NCBI RefSeq assembly: GCF_045124755.1
Contig: NZ_JBGVMK010000205.1
Strand: one strand, 5' to 3'
DNA length: 33,279 nucleotides
From: Succinimonas sp045124755
GTDB taxonomy: Bacteria; Pseudomonadota; Gammaproteobacteria; Enterobacterales; Succinivibrionaceae
The position numbers and the translations under genes are program-made. Below the pieces are notes generated by a model. That model did no database searches. It was not told where the DNA came from and worked only from the letters and a program-made list of their open reading frames with translations. Within the stretch, counting starts at the first letter, position 1. Every line of letters begins with the position of its first letter. This document shows, piece by piece, positions 16,491-24,203 of the stretch.

Positions 16491-16568
16491 CTTTTCTTCT
16501 CACGCCGTTGACTTTTCTTCTCATTTTGATTGATTTGAGACGAAATGAATAATGAATGAGACGAATGA
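16491..16568. promoter_or_regulatory. four 12-base half-sites with exact dyad symmetry and 21-base phasing
   Basis: CTTTTCTTCTCA occurs at 16491-16502 and again at 16512-16523. Its near-complement occurs as TGAGACGAAATG at 16536-16547 and TGAGACGAATGA at 16557-16568. Both pairs have a 21-base repeat distance and all four share one symmetry centre at 16529.5. Two helical turns between sites suggests binding by a dimer or tetramer on one DNA face. It lies about 240-310 bases upstream of the copy-B membrane gene. Function is inferred. Confidence 0.5.
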
Positions 16569-16603
16569 AGAGCAGTTAACCAGACGCGCGCTGAGTTGCT
16601 ATC

Positions 16604-17010
16604 CTGCCGCTGTCTCGCTAAAGAAGCGCTTACCCAAAACTGAGATACCTGTGCGGTACTCCGACTTCCAGATGGCCTTTCTGGCTTCATCCCCTCCTGT
16701 TCTGATGCGGGCGATAAAAGGTTCCAGCTTCTGAAAGCCGGTACTCCGCCTTTTTTCGTAAAGCACCGGCTGTTCTTCGTAACAGAGTCTGGCACAGGAA
16801 AAGTCATCATGTACCCAGACCTTGAAGCAGTCATGAAGGCTGTACTCCAATTCACAGAATGCCCCCGGCCAGAGCCATCAGGAAATGGCACTCAAACTCC
16901 AGAGAGAAGAAAATTACCAAAAACACCCGTCTTTGGTCACAAAGGACAGGAAGTGTCTTTTCATCTGCACGCTCCGGAAATGCACGGCGGTAAAATTCCA
17001 GGCTGCATAA
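16604..17010 (-). pseudogene. relic of a second PP2C phosphatase gene (C-terminal third)
   Basis: The minus strand still encodes a recognisable copy of the last ~75 residues of the intact phosphatase at 17440: DCFKVWVHDDFSCARLCYEE against DCFEARAEDDFSFAGLFYYG, then FQKLEPFIARIRTGGDEARKAIW against LQKLEPLIARIRTGGDEARRAIW. A one-base deletion just before the old stop shifts the end. Further upstream the match continues only at DNA level (for example CGCTCCGGAAATGCAC at about 16970 and 17789) with broken frames. The N-terminal catalytic motifs DGxGG and GDSR are absent. This is a partial gene duplication now decayed. Confidence 0.75.
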
Positions 17011-17047
17011 ATACCGAGGATGCGTGTTTTGAGGTATTAGGCAAAGT

Positions 17048-17341
17048 TTATTCGGCTCTATTGCCTGAACTTTTTGCGGCGGCAGGCCTTTTTACGGACA
17101 AGACTATGCAAGCACAGCCATAGATTAAAGACATCCAAAACAAGATTGTCGCAACATAAGAACCCCAAATCCAAAAGAAGGAACTGACAATATAAAACAG
17201 AAAAGGTGTCGCAATTCCCATTGTCAAAGTGAACGGACGCCACTTCTTTTTAGTCAGGCAGTAAACAGATAGTCCTATTAACGTTATTGACAGCAATGCT
17301 AAAGAACAAACTATCAGCATAACCCCGGATTGGTACGGCAC
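17048..17341 (-). CDS. small three-helix membrane protein
   Basis: 97 residues starting at GTG 17341, with AAGGA seven bases upstream; an ATG at codon 8 is the alternative. The sequence is almost entirely hydrophobic, with segments at about residues 7-27, 37-60 and 62-82, short charged turns (CLTKKKWRP) and a basic C-terminus (KRPAAAKSSGNRAE). I recognise no family. It sits directly downstream of the intact PP2C gene and before the PP2C relic, on the same strand. It may be part of the operon or a short remnant; no terminator separates it from the phosphatase. Confidence 0.5.
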   Translation of the reverse strand: MPYQSGVMLIVCSLALLSITLIGLSVYCLTKKKWRPFTLTMGIATPFLFYIVSSFFWIWGSYVATILFWMSLIYGCACIVLSVKRPAAAKSSGNRAE

Positions 17342-17439
17342 AAAATATTCCTTCTTAAATAGGCTGCAAACAGCAAAACAATCCCGAAGTATACCATGAG
17401 AACATCCGCATAATCTATTGAGCCGATCTCATCAGCGTA

Positions 17440-18423
17440 TTACTGAAGACTGAGATATCCGGCACGGTACTCTTCCTGCCAGATGGCCCTTCTGGCTTCA
17501 TCCCCTCCGGTTCTGATGCGGGCGATAAGAGGTTCCAGCTTCTGAAGCCTGTTCTCAGCCTGCTTCCTGAAAACATCCGGCTCATCTCCGTAATAAAAGA
17601 GTCCGGCAAAAGAAAAGTCATCCTCAGCCCGGGCCTCGAAGCAGTCATAAAGGCGGCGCTCCGCCTCCCGGAAATTAGCCGCCCCGGCCAGAGCCTTCAG
17701 GAGATGGTACTCAAACTCCATGGGAGATGAAAAGTATCCGAAACACCCGTCGCTGGCCACAAAGGACAGGAAGGGCTTTTTCATAGGGACGCTCCGGAAA
17801 TGCACCGTAAAATTTCCGCCGGCATAAATCACATTGGTCATTTTGCCGTCAGCGGAAATATTCTCGAAGGGATCGGTAACATCATTGTCGTCCCGGGTTA
17901 TCTGATGGAGGCCGTCTTCATCAAAGATATAGCCCCGGGAATCTCCGGCCCACAGAAAATTCGCCTTGAAATACTTCCTCCTTTCCGAGGGTGGAAGCAC
18001 CACCTGAACCGCCATGGTGGTGGGAAGCTCTTTGGAAAACGAGCTTTTAAGGCGGCTCCCGTTCTCCTCCTTCAGGGCAGCTTTAAATTTTAGTAACGAA
18101 TCCTTAAGAAGCTTCTTAAGCTCCGCCGCCTCTCCTTCCCCGAAATCAAAGCTCCCGGGAGCAGAACTCCCGAAAGCAGAGTTTTCCGTAAGGCTCTTAA
18201 ACCAGTCCCGGACTGTCATAGCCGCGATGCGGGACGCGAGATAGGCGCCGGATTTAAAACCGGCCCGGGAATAGGAGCGGGCTCCGGAACCGCCCAGACC
18301 GTCAAAAACTCCGGCAAGAGAGGCCGTATCATTTACCATAAGAAGAGCGGCATCCTCTCCCCGTTTGGAGAGCTTTTCAGAATAAACCGCTAATGACTGG
18401 GTCAGGGAATCTATATTGCCCAT
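17440..18423 (-). CDS. PP2C-type protein serine/threonine phosphatase
   Basis: 327 residues, starting six bases after the stop of the upstream gene, so probably translationally coupled. All metal-binding PP2C motifs are present: RGEDA (21-25), GVFDGLGG (38-45), WAGDSRGYIFDEDG (158-171), ASDGCFGYF (223-231) and EDDFSF (267-272). The C-terminal ~55 residues (RLQKLEPLIARIRTGGDEARRAIW) form an added helical region also preserved in the relic copy at 16604. It removes phosphate from Ser/Thr and in this setting would reverse the kinase encoded at 20956. No signal or membrane segment, so it is cytoplasmic. vWA, kinase and PP2C together are the known composition of TerY-P-like triads. Confidence 0.9.
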   Translation of the reverse strand: MGNIDSLTQSLAVYSEKLSKRGEDAALLMVNDTASLAGVFDGLGGSGARSYSRAGFKSGAYLASRIAAMTVRDWFKSLTENSAFGSSAPGSFDFGEGEAAELKKLLKDSLLKFKAALKEENGSRLKSSFSKELPTTMAVQVVLPPSERRKYFKANFLWAGDSRGYIFDEDGLHQITRDDNDVTDPFENISADGKMTNVIYAGGNFTVHFRSVPMKKPFLSFVASDGCFGYFSSPMEFEYHLLKALAGAANFREAERRLYDCFEARAEDDFSFAGLFYYGDEPDVFRKQAENRLQKLEPLIARIRTGGDEARRAIWQEEYRAGYLSLQ

Positions 18424-18429
18424 GCTGCC

Positions 18430-19995
18430 CTATTTCCTTCTGCTGTTCTTCCGCGGAGGCTTGTTCCGTCCCCGGGGCTTATCAGATTTTCTGCCGGGTT
18501 TTGCAGGCTGCGATCCTGCGGGCTTGCGGCCCGAAGCGGCATTGCTGCCAGAAGGCTTCGGGGCAGGTTTGCCGGAAGTCTGATGAGATGCGCCGGAGCC
18601 AGCGGCTTCCGTTTTTTTAGGATCTGCCTTGGCGGTATCCTTGTTCTCCGGAGTTTTTGGAGACTGAGAAGCTAAATCTCCGGAAGGCTTATCCGAATTT
18701 TCAGCCGGAGCGTATATTACCGGTCTTGGAGCCGTTACCAAAGACGCTGTTTCTCCTGTGTTTTCCGCTGTATCAGATGCCGCAGGTTTGGACGCAATCT
18801 CTGTTTTTCCCGGAGGAATCTCAGCCGGGATGCTTATTATCGGCCGCGGTGCCATTACCGGAGGCGTGCTTTCTCCTGCAGTACCGGCTGTAACCGGCGC
18901 CGCAGGTATTACCGCAATCTCTGTTTTATCCTGAGGAGCTTCTGCCGGCACGCTGATTATCGGCCGCGGAGCCGTAACCGAAGAAATTGCTTCCCCGGCA
19001 GGTTTATCTGGTTTGTCAGTTTTTCCAGTGCCGGAATCCTGACTGAGCTTCGCATTGTCCTTCAGAGAGCCCGGCGCAGAATCAGGGGGAACAACGGAAA
19101 TAACCGGTTTTTCCGAAGACGCAGGTTTGGTTTCGGGAGACGGATCCTTCTGACTGTGTCTCCCGCTCCTCCTGCCGTGATTGCCGGCATTAAGAACGCT
19201 GCGATTCCCCGGACTTTCCGAATATTCCCTGGAAGGCGGGAGATCCTTTGCTATGGGGTGCGGTTCCGTTAACACGTAGGAATAAAGGATCTTACGGCCT
19301 TCCTCGGTGTAATAAAGAAGCCCCGCTCCCGCAGCCAGAACTACGGACAGCAGGATAAAAACCGGCCAGAAACTCCCGGAGGAATCCTCCGGGGGACGCA
19401 GATCCCCGTTATAAACGGTTTTAGGGGACTCTTTATCTGCGGAAGGCGGAAATGACAGTCCGGCATCATCCGGCACTTCCGGATGATGGTACCTTCCGGA
19501 GCGGCTTAACGTTCGCGACACCTTTAGCTTCGAAACATCATCTTCTCCGGATTTCCGGGGGGCTTCATCGAGGGTTGCGGAGGCAGCTTCCGGAAGCGGG
19601 GATTTCCAAGTTTTTCCGGATCTTTCTTTCAGTCTTCCTGAAGTCAGATCTCCGGCTTTTCCCGGAGTCAGAGGTTTAAAATGCCCTCTTGGATGTTCCT
19701 CCGGATCTGCTGGCCGGGTTTTCCGCCGTTCTGTTTCCGGAGATCTTATTACTGCTGCGCCATTTTCCCCGAAAGATGAGCTTGCTCCCCTAGTTCCTGA
19801 TGTGCGGAGACCGCCGCGAGAGCTTCCGGAAGATAACGGTTCTGTCTCTGCGCCGGAAAAAGCTCCGGGGAGAATTCCCCGAAGGAGTTCCCCGTTATTG
19901 CAAAAAAGCTCAAATGATGACCTGTTGTCCTCATGACAATCCGGACAGACAGCGCTGTCATTATTGAGTTTTGCGCCGCAGCTTTTACACAGCAT
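18430..19995 (-). CDS. zinc-ribbon, single-TM protein with proline-rich repeat tail
   Basis: 521 residues. The N-terminus is a four-Cys zinc ribbon (CKSC at 3-6, CPDC at 17-20). Residues ~45-205 are low-complexity Ser/Arg/Pro-rich, a likely disordered cytoplasmic region full of possible phosphorylation sites. One membrane helix spans ~209-229 (FWPVFILLSVVLAAGAGLLYY). The remaining ~290 residues are Pro/Ala/Lys-rich and hold three imperfect ~40-residue repeats with core APRPIIS[VI]PAE. The last ~60 residues are strongly basic and Pro/Lys/Arg-rich. With the Cys ribbon inside, the repeat tail would be periplasmic and could contact the cell wall, as in other bacterial kinase-linked membrane adaptors. 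It directly precedes PP2C (six-base gap). Confidence 0.78.
   Translation of the reverse strand: MLCKSCGAKLNNDSAVCPDCHEDNRSSFELFCNNGELLRGILPGAFSGAETEPLSSGSSRGGLRTSGTRGASSSFGENGAAVIRSPETERRKTRPADPEEHPRGHFKPLTPGKAGDLTSGRLKERSGKTWKSPLPEAASATLDEAPRKSGEDDVSKLKVSRTLSRSGRYHHPEVPDDAGLSFPPSADKESPKTVYNGDLRPPEDSSGSFWPVFILLSVVLAAGAGLLYYTEEGRKILYSYVLTEPHPIAKDLPPSREYSESPGNRSVLNAGNHGRRSGRHSQKDPSPETKPASSEKPVISVVPPDSAPGSLKDNAKLSQDSGTGKTDKPDKPAGEAISSVTAPRPIISVPAEAPQDKTEIAVIPAAPVTAGTAGESTPPVMAPRPIISIPAEIPPGKTEIASKPAASDTAENTGETASLVTAPRPVIYAPAENSDKPSGDLASQSPKTPENKDTAKADPKKTEAAGSGASHQTSGKPAPKPSGSNAASGRKPAGSQPAKPGRKSDKPRGRNKPPRKNSRRK
18700..18985 (-). repeat. three ~120-base coding repeats
   Basis: Units centred near 18720, 18845 and 18965 share GGNNNNGGAGCCGTNACC/TTATCGGCCGCGG blocks at a spacing of about 120-125 bases and encode T/MAPRPIISVPAE-like peptides followed by KTEIA and TA..GE. 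The spacing keeps the frame, so copy number could change without breaking the gene. Confidence 0.65.
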
Positions 19996-20125
19996 GATTG
20001 TCTCTCAAATCAGGAACCCCGCAAACCGCTAAACCTTTCCGTTTCTTACATATTTGTCTCTTGCATAACCGCTGACCTGTGATGCCTCATCCTGAAGCTC
20101 CTTCTCTCTCATCAGGGATCTCCGG

Positions 20126-20395
20126 TTACCGCGGCTTCTGACAGGAAACACAGCGGGATCCGCCATTAATGGTTTCGCAGCAGGGGCAGATCCATAACCC
20201 GGCATTGGCCGCAAAAAGAGCATCCAAAGGCTTACCCCCGTCCCGGGCATTATTGATAAGGGCGTAATGATACTCGGTAACCAGAGGCAGAGTCGGGAAG
20301 GAGTCCTCCAGCTGAATTACCTCATAATCCTCTTTGGGAAGAACAGGAGGAGGTGATAGCTCGGGATGTTTTCTGTTAAAAATGCTTAAAACCAT
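20126..20395 (-). CDS. small RanBP2-type zinc-finger protein
   Basis: 89 residues. The last ~30 residues are LDALFAANAGLWIC-PCCETINGGSRC-VSC, a Trp-X-Cys-X2-Cys-X3-Asn then Cys-X2-Cys pattern (Cys70, Cys73, Cys82, Cys85), like RanBP2-type zinc fingers with a shortened loop. The N-terminal part is Pro-rich and otherwise featureless, with no membrane helix. The C-terminal third is homologous to that of the next protein (20449-20850): LDxLF...LWxC..CETxN in both. Start ATG 20395 has GGA upstream. Probably a cytoplasmic adaptor in the kinase/phosphatase system; partner unknown. Confidence 0.72.
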   Translation of the reverse strand: MVLSIFNRKHPELSPPPVLPKEDYEVIQLEDSFPTLPLVTEYHYALINNARDGGKPLDALFAANAGLWICPCCETINGGSRCVSCQKPR

Positions 20396-20448
20396 AACCA
20401 GTCCTTTCCTTACCGGCGTTTATCACTTGCTCTCCGCCGGAGAAAAAT

Positions 20449-20850
20449 TTACTTATCCCTTTTGTTTCTGCAGGCCCGGCAAAACCTGTCGTCATCCCTG
20501 TTCAGGGTTTCGCAAAAGGAGCACACCCATAGCTGTCCGGCCTCCGCAAAAAGCCGATCCAGGGACTTCGCGGGATCTCCGTTTGCGAGGAGCTTTTCGT
20601 TATTCCGGGTGAGCTCCTTAAGAGAAATCCCGCGGCCCCGGGAACTGGCCCGATCTCCGCTGCCGCTTCTCCTGTCAATGATACCGTTATTACCGAACAG
20701 GATCTCCGGGGACAGATCATCATTTAACCCGCCCTCCTGAAGCTCTGTCCCGCTCCCGGCTCCGGTTCCGCCGCGCCGGAACATGCGGTACAGCATCCAA
20801 ATGACCGCTCCCAAAAGCGCGGCAAGGCCGGTTATTACATAAGCATTCAA
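20449..20850 (-). CDS. membrane-anchored RanBP2-type zinc-finger protein
   Basis: 133 residues. An N-terminal membrane anchor (VITGLAALLGAVIWML, ~5-20) is followed by RMFRR, placing the rest in the cytoplasm. A Gly/Ser-rich linker leads to a conserved LKELTRNNEKLL..GDPAKSLDRLFAEAG helix pair and a C-terminal zinc finger LWVCSFCETLNRDDDRFCRAC. This matches the RanBP2 consensus W-X-C-X2-C-X3-N-X6-C-X2-C exactly (Cys110, 113, 124, 127). It is a paralogue of the soluble 89-residue protein encoded next to it. Located between the kinase gene and the other zinc-finger genes on one strand with short gaps, consistent with one operon. Confidence 0.76.
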   Translation of the reverse strand: MNAYVITGLAALLGAVIWMLYRMFRRGGTGAGSGTELQEGGLNDDLSPEILFGNNGIIDRRSGSGDRASSRGRGISLKELTRNNEKLLANGDPAKSLDRLFAEAGQLWVCSFCETLNRDDDRFCRACRNKRDK

Positions 20851-20955
20851 TTTCTGAATTTCTCTCCGCTGTCCGCTAACCCGGAATCCCGTACCTCATA
20901 TTTCATGCTCTTCCGCATACCCCAGGTCTTCATCCCCAAAAAGATGCCCTGTACG

Positions 20956-22236
20956 CTAATCAAAATCATCAGGATGGTAAAAGGCCGCGCCGGGTCTTTT
21001 CCGGGAGGAGCCCGGGGAAGGCGCCGGTTTTCCGGAAGAGGAATGGCTGCCCATGCGGATCTTAAGCCGGGGAGATGATGGCTCCTCCGACCTTCTTGGA
21101 TCTGTTTTTCTCGGTTCTGTATTTCCCGGCTCGGTTCCTCCCGGCTCACCCGCTCCCCCATCCCGGTACCGGCCGGAAACCATGCCGGCTCCTCCCCGGG
21201 AGACTGATTTATCAGGGCTGCGGGGTTTTACGGCTCCGGAAGCATCTTCTTTGACACGCCCTCTCTTAAGACTTTCAGATGCGGAGCCGGATGCCTTTTC
21301 GGAAGGTTTGGCAGAAGGCTTGTCAGAGTAACTGTCAGAGGATTTGTCAGAATAGCTCCCGGATGATCTCACCGGGGCCTTGCCGGATCCCGGAGCGATT
21401 TTGGCAAAAGCCGCGAGAGCATTCCCGGCAGAAAACCGTTCCCGGGGATCATTAAGAAGCATATGGGCAAGTATGGCTCTTACCCCTTCGGGAATGGCCT
21501 TGTCCAAAACCAGAGGTTTTCCGGCGGCCACGGCCTCGCAGGCGTAGTTAAAGCCCCGGGGGAGCTGCGGACGATTTCCGGTCCAGTACTCATGGAAGAT
21601 CAGTCCCAGGGCAAAGACGTCCATTTTCGGGGTAAGGGCAGTTTTGCGGCCCTTGATGGCGGCCAGAGCTTCCGGAGCCAGATAAACCAGATCTCCCCCG
21701 GGTTCCGGCGGGGGACTGTCAACGTGAAACCCCAGATCGAAGTCAATGATCTTCCCCGTGCAGAAGCCATTTTCCGTGGGAACCGCCAGAATATTCGCCG
21801 GCTTCACGTCGGAATGAACAATGCCCTTGAAGTCCAGCATGGCAAAACTGTACAGCACGGACTTTATCAGGACCAGCTTCCTTTCGCTGTCCAGAGCGGC
21901 CACGGCCCGAAGGGAAAGCGAAGAGCGTTTTTCCAGATCCGTTACCACGTAATAGGCGGTTTCGTAGCGAAAGAAATCATGAACGAGAATGATGTTCCCG
22001 GAACGGCACTGCACGAGATGGCGGTAAAAGTCCTGCTTTTTCTGAAAAAATTCCTCGCACCTTAAGAGCTTTTTCCGGCGGAGATCCGGAGACAGCTTAT
22101 TGGAAAGGGGATAGGCAACATCAGTGAATTTTTTAATGAAGAAGTCGTGATTGTTTTTGCGGCAGCGGGCCCAGACGGAACAGCCGGCATTCTCAGCTGA
22201 AAACTCTCCCTGAATTTGGTAGCCGTTAATCTCCAT
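20956..22236 (-). CDS. Ser/Thr protein kinase with long disordered tail
   Basis: 426 residues, ATG 22236 with AGAGG seven bases upstream. The kinase domain covers about residues 1-275: Lys35/36 in FFIKKF, catalytic loop HSDVKPANIL (Asp143, Lys145, Asn148), metal-binding DFDLG (Asp165), and LAPEA (187-189) followed by DVFALGLIFHEYWTG. The Gly-rich loop is not recognisable (GEFSAENAGCSV), HRD is HSD and DFG is DFD, but the catalytic Lys, Asp and Asn are all there, so activity is plausible. Residues ~278-426 are Ser/Pro/Lys/Gly-rich with a SxSDKxS-type repeat and end AAFYHPDDFD; this tail may be a phosphorylation or docking region. No membrane helix. It sits 36 bases after the vWA gene, forming the kinase arm of the triad. 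Confidence 0.88.
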   Translation of the reverse strand: MEINGYQIQGEFSAENAGCSVWARCRKNNHDFFIKKFTDVAYPLSNKLSPDLRRKKLLRCEEFFQKKQDFYRHLVQCRSGNIILVHDFFRYETAYYVVTDLEKRSSLSLRAVAALDSERKLVLIKSVLYSFAMLDFKGIVHSDVKPANILAVPTENGFCTGKIIDFDLGFHVDSPPPEPGGDLVYLAPEALAAIKGRKTALTPKMDVFALGLIFHEYWTGNRPQLPRGFNYACEAVAAGKPLVLDKAIPEGVRAILAHMLLNDPRERFSAGNALAAFAKIAPGSGKAPVRSSGSYSDKSSDSYSDKPSAKPSEKASGSASESLKRGRVKEDASGAVKPRSPDKSVSRGGAGMVSGRYRDGGAGEPGGTEPGNTEPRKTDPRRSEEPSSPRLKIRMGSHSSSGKPAPSPGSSRKRPGAAFYHPDDFD

Positions 22237-22272
22237 AAATAAGCCTCTGCTGCCTGAAATAAGATGCCCGCG

Positions 22273-22959
22273 CTAGGCAATGCTGTTTATTATCTGAGCG
22301 AGAATTTCCTGGTAGGACAGACGATCCAGCCCGCTTCCGGCCTCGGACGGAAAATGAATAACGTTATCCCAGGTCTCGGCAATGTCAGTCCAGTACTCCG
22401 CCTCGGGAGCAAAGATCAGGAGTCTTTTGGCATTGCTGTCCATAAGGCCGCCGGACTTGGCGTCGCCGTCCCACATATTGGTAAGCTCGTCAAAGGTTTT
22501 AACCATTTTGCGGGGATAGTTCATGGCGGCGGCGGAATAGCCAATGGGATGAGTGGAGGCGTCTGACCACACCACGATAAGATGACGTCTTTTGTCGCCG
22601 CCCTTCGTCCATTTGGATTTGATGGCGTAGGCCAGAGCCTCCAAGGCATCCTCGGGCTCATCCCCGCCGCCCTCGGGATGGAGGGATCTTATTACAGCGT
22701 CAAAACGGTCGCTTTCTTCCCTGAGATCGTAAAAATCGGTGGTCAGCATAGCATTTTTGCCGTCTGCCATGTAATCCCGGAATGCCACGATTCTGGCGCG
22801 GATCCTGTCAATGTTCTTCCCCTTCTGAGACATTTCGTTCATGAGGTCGCGATAAAAGGTCAGGGCATTCTCCTTGACCATGTCCAGAAGAGGCCCCATG
22901 CTGCCGGTGGCATCGATGCAGAAGACTATGTCCACGTTGTATTCAAGACGATCCTTCAT
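22273..22959 (-). CDS. cytoplasmic vWA (TerY-like) protein, first gene of the cluster
   Basis: 228 residues from ATG 22959 (GAGGA eight bases upstream; an in-frame GTG five codons earlier lies inside that site). The vWA domain fills the protein. MIDAS motif CIDATGSMGP (~14-23), a Thr-like position replaced by PEGGGDEPEDALEAL (the pattern GGDxPED seen in alpha-kinase-type/TerY-like vWA proteins), and VVWSDASTHP. No signal peptide, unlike the vWA protein at 6441. It is the first gene of the unit leading to the kinase, zinc-finger proteins and PP2C. In TerY-P triads the vWA protein is thought to bridge kinase and target in a metal-dependent way. Confidence 0.86.
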   Translation of the reverse strand: MKDRLEYNVDIVFCIDATGSMGPLLDMVKENALTFYRDLMNEMSQKGKNIDRIRARIVAFRDYMADGKNAMLTTDFYDLREESDRFDAVIRSLHPEGGGDEPEDALEALAYAIKSKWTKGGDKRRHLIVVWSDASTHPIGYSAAAMNYPRKMVKTFDELTNMWDGDAKSGGLMDSNAKRLLIFAPEAEYWTDIAETWDNVIHFPSEAGSGLDRLSYQEILAQIINSIA

Positions 22960-23399
22960 ATGGGTGTTCCTCACAGATCAGAGCCGGTTTCCGGAAGCTT
23001 ACGGTAGTGCCGGAAGAGAGCCGGAGAAGAGAGTCGGACTCGAAGTCCCGACACAAAGTTCCGGGCCCGCCTTTTAAAGTATAAAAAAATAATGGCCGTT
23101 ACCTGAATTCCTTTGTTTCAAACCGGCGTAAAACTGAGATCCCTGTCCCTGTCAGAATCCGGGGAAAGCACGCTTCCGGGCTGGCTCCCGGGGTAAACCG
23201 CCCTTTCAGAAGCGACATCCTGAAGATGTATCAAGCAAGGAAGGCGCATCCGATCTTTCGGGAAATTCGAGGAGGGAAACAGCTTCTCAGAAGATCGCTC
23301 CCAATCGCCTCTTCAGCGCGGCGGCGGTACTTGAATAACCCCGTCCCCGGCTTCATAATACCTAAGAGCATCAGGGGCGGGATACCATGGCGGATTGCA
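22960..23399. other. 440-base divergent intergenic region with possible -10 of the kinase operon
   Basis: No convincing gene. On the minus strand TATACT (23083-23078) inside an AT-rich stretch could be the -10 for the vWA-kinase operon; a -35 such as TTCAGG about 18 bases further is weak. Any promoter of the CPBP gene on the other strand must lie here too but is not evident. Confidence 0.35.
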
Positions 23400-24134
23400 A
23401 TGAACTGGCAAATCAGTAATTTATTCAGGCGGAGAACGGTCAGCATAACCGGGACAGAAACGGAATCCCGCAAAAACAGAGTTATCGGGCTCATGCTGGC
23501 TCTGGCGGCTCTTACAGGCGTGTTTTTAGTGGAACAGGCGCTGCAGCCTTCCTATTGGGTTAAAAGCGCTGTTAAGGCCCTGGCGTTTTCGGTTCCGGTA
23601 GTGGTGTATGCAGTACTCTCCAGGATAAGCCTATGGGAGACCATCGGTTTAAGGAAGCTTTCCGGGGCCAAACCGCTTTTCCTGGCCATGCTGCTTTTTC
23701 TGGCCGGAACCATGCTGCTCTTTCTGATTTTCCGGGCCGAGCTGGATTTAGCCGGTATCCGGCAGAGTCTTATGCAGAAAGAGAATCTCACCCGGGAAAA
23801 CTGTCTCTTTGTATTCGGGTACATCATCATTTGCAACTCGTTTCTGGAGGAGGCGTTCTTCCGGGGCTTTGTTTTTCGGCTCTTTCACAGCAAAATCACG
23901 GGAGCTCTGATAAGCGCGGCGCTGTTTTCCATATACCATATCGGCATATTCATCACCTGGTTCAATCCCCTGATATTTTTGCTGTGCGTGAGCGGGCTCG
24001 CCGGGGTCGGACTTTTCCTGCAGTGGCTCAAGGAAAAATATCACACCATTGCCGCGAGCTACGTGGTGCATGCCTCTGCCAACATCTCCATAAACGTCAT
24101 CGGAGCAATGCTTATTTTCGGGCTCCTGGAGTAA
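23400..24134 (+). CDS. CPBP family intramembrane metalloprotease
   Basis: 244 residues from ATG 23400; the frame is open to 23226 but the extra N-terminus is not hydrophobic and has no ribosome site. Even at 23400 the site is weak. About seven to eight hydrophobic helices. The three CAAX-protease/bacteriocin-processing (CPBP, Abi) motifs are intact: Glu150-Glu151..Arg155 in LEEAFFRGF, His180 in SIYHIGIF, and His214..Asn218 in VVHASANIS. These Rce1-like glutamate proteases cut membrane peptides or act in bacteriocin immunity and some phage-defence settings. Its substrate here is unknown. It is divergent from the vWA-kinase operon, sharing a 440-base intergenic region. Confidence 0.82.
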   Translation: MNWQISNLFRRRTVSITGTETESRKNRVIGLMLALAALTGVFLVEQALQPSYWVKSAVKALAFSVPVVVYAVLSRISLWETIGLRKLSGAKPLFLAMLLFLAGTMLLFLIFRAELDLAGIRQSLMQKENLTRENCLFVFGYIIICNSFLEEAFFRGFVFRLFHSKITGALISAALFSIYHIGIFITWFNPLIFLLCVSGLAGVGLFLQWLKEKYHTIAASYVVHASANISINVIGAMLIFGLLE

Positions 24135-24203
24135 GCCGGATCAGGAATCATACCAAGGCGGAACACAGAGCATGAGGCGGGCAAACAGAGCTCTCAATGA
24201 GAA

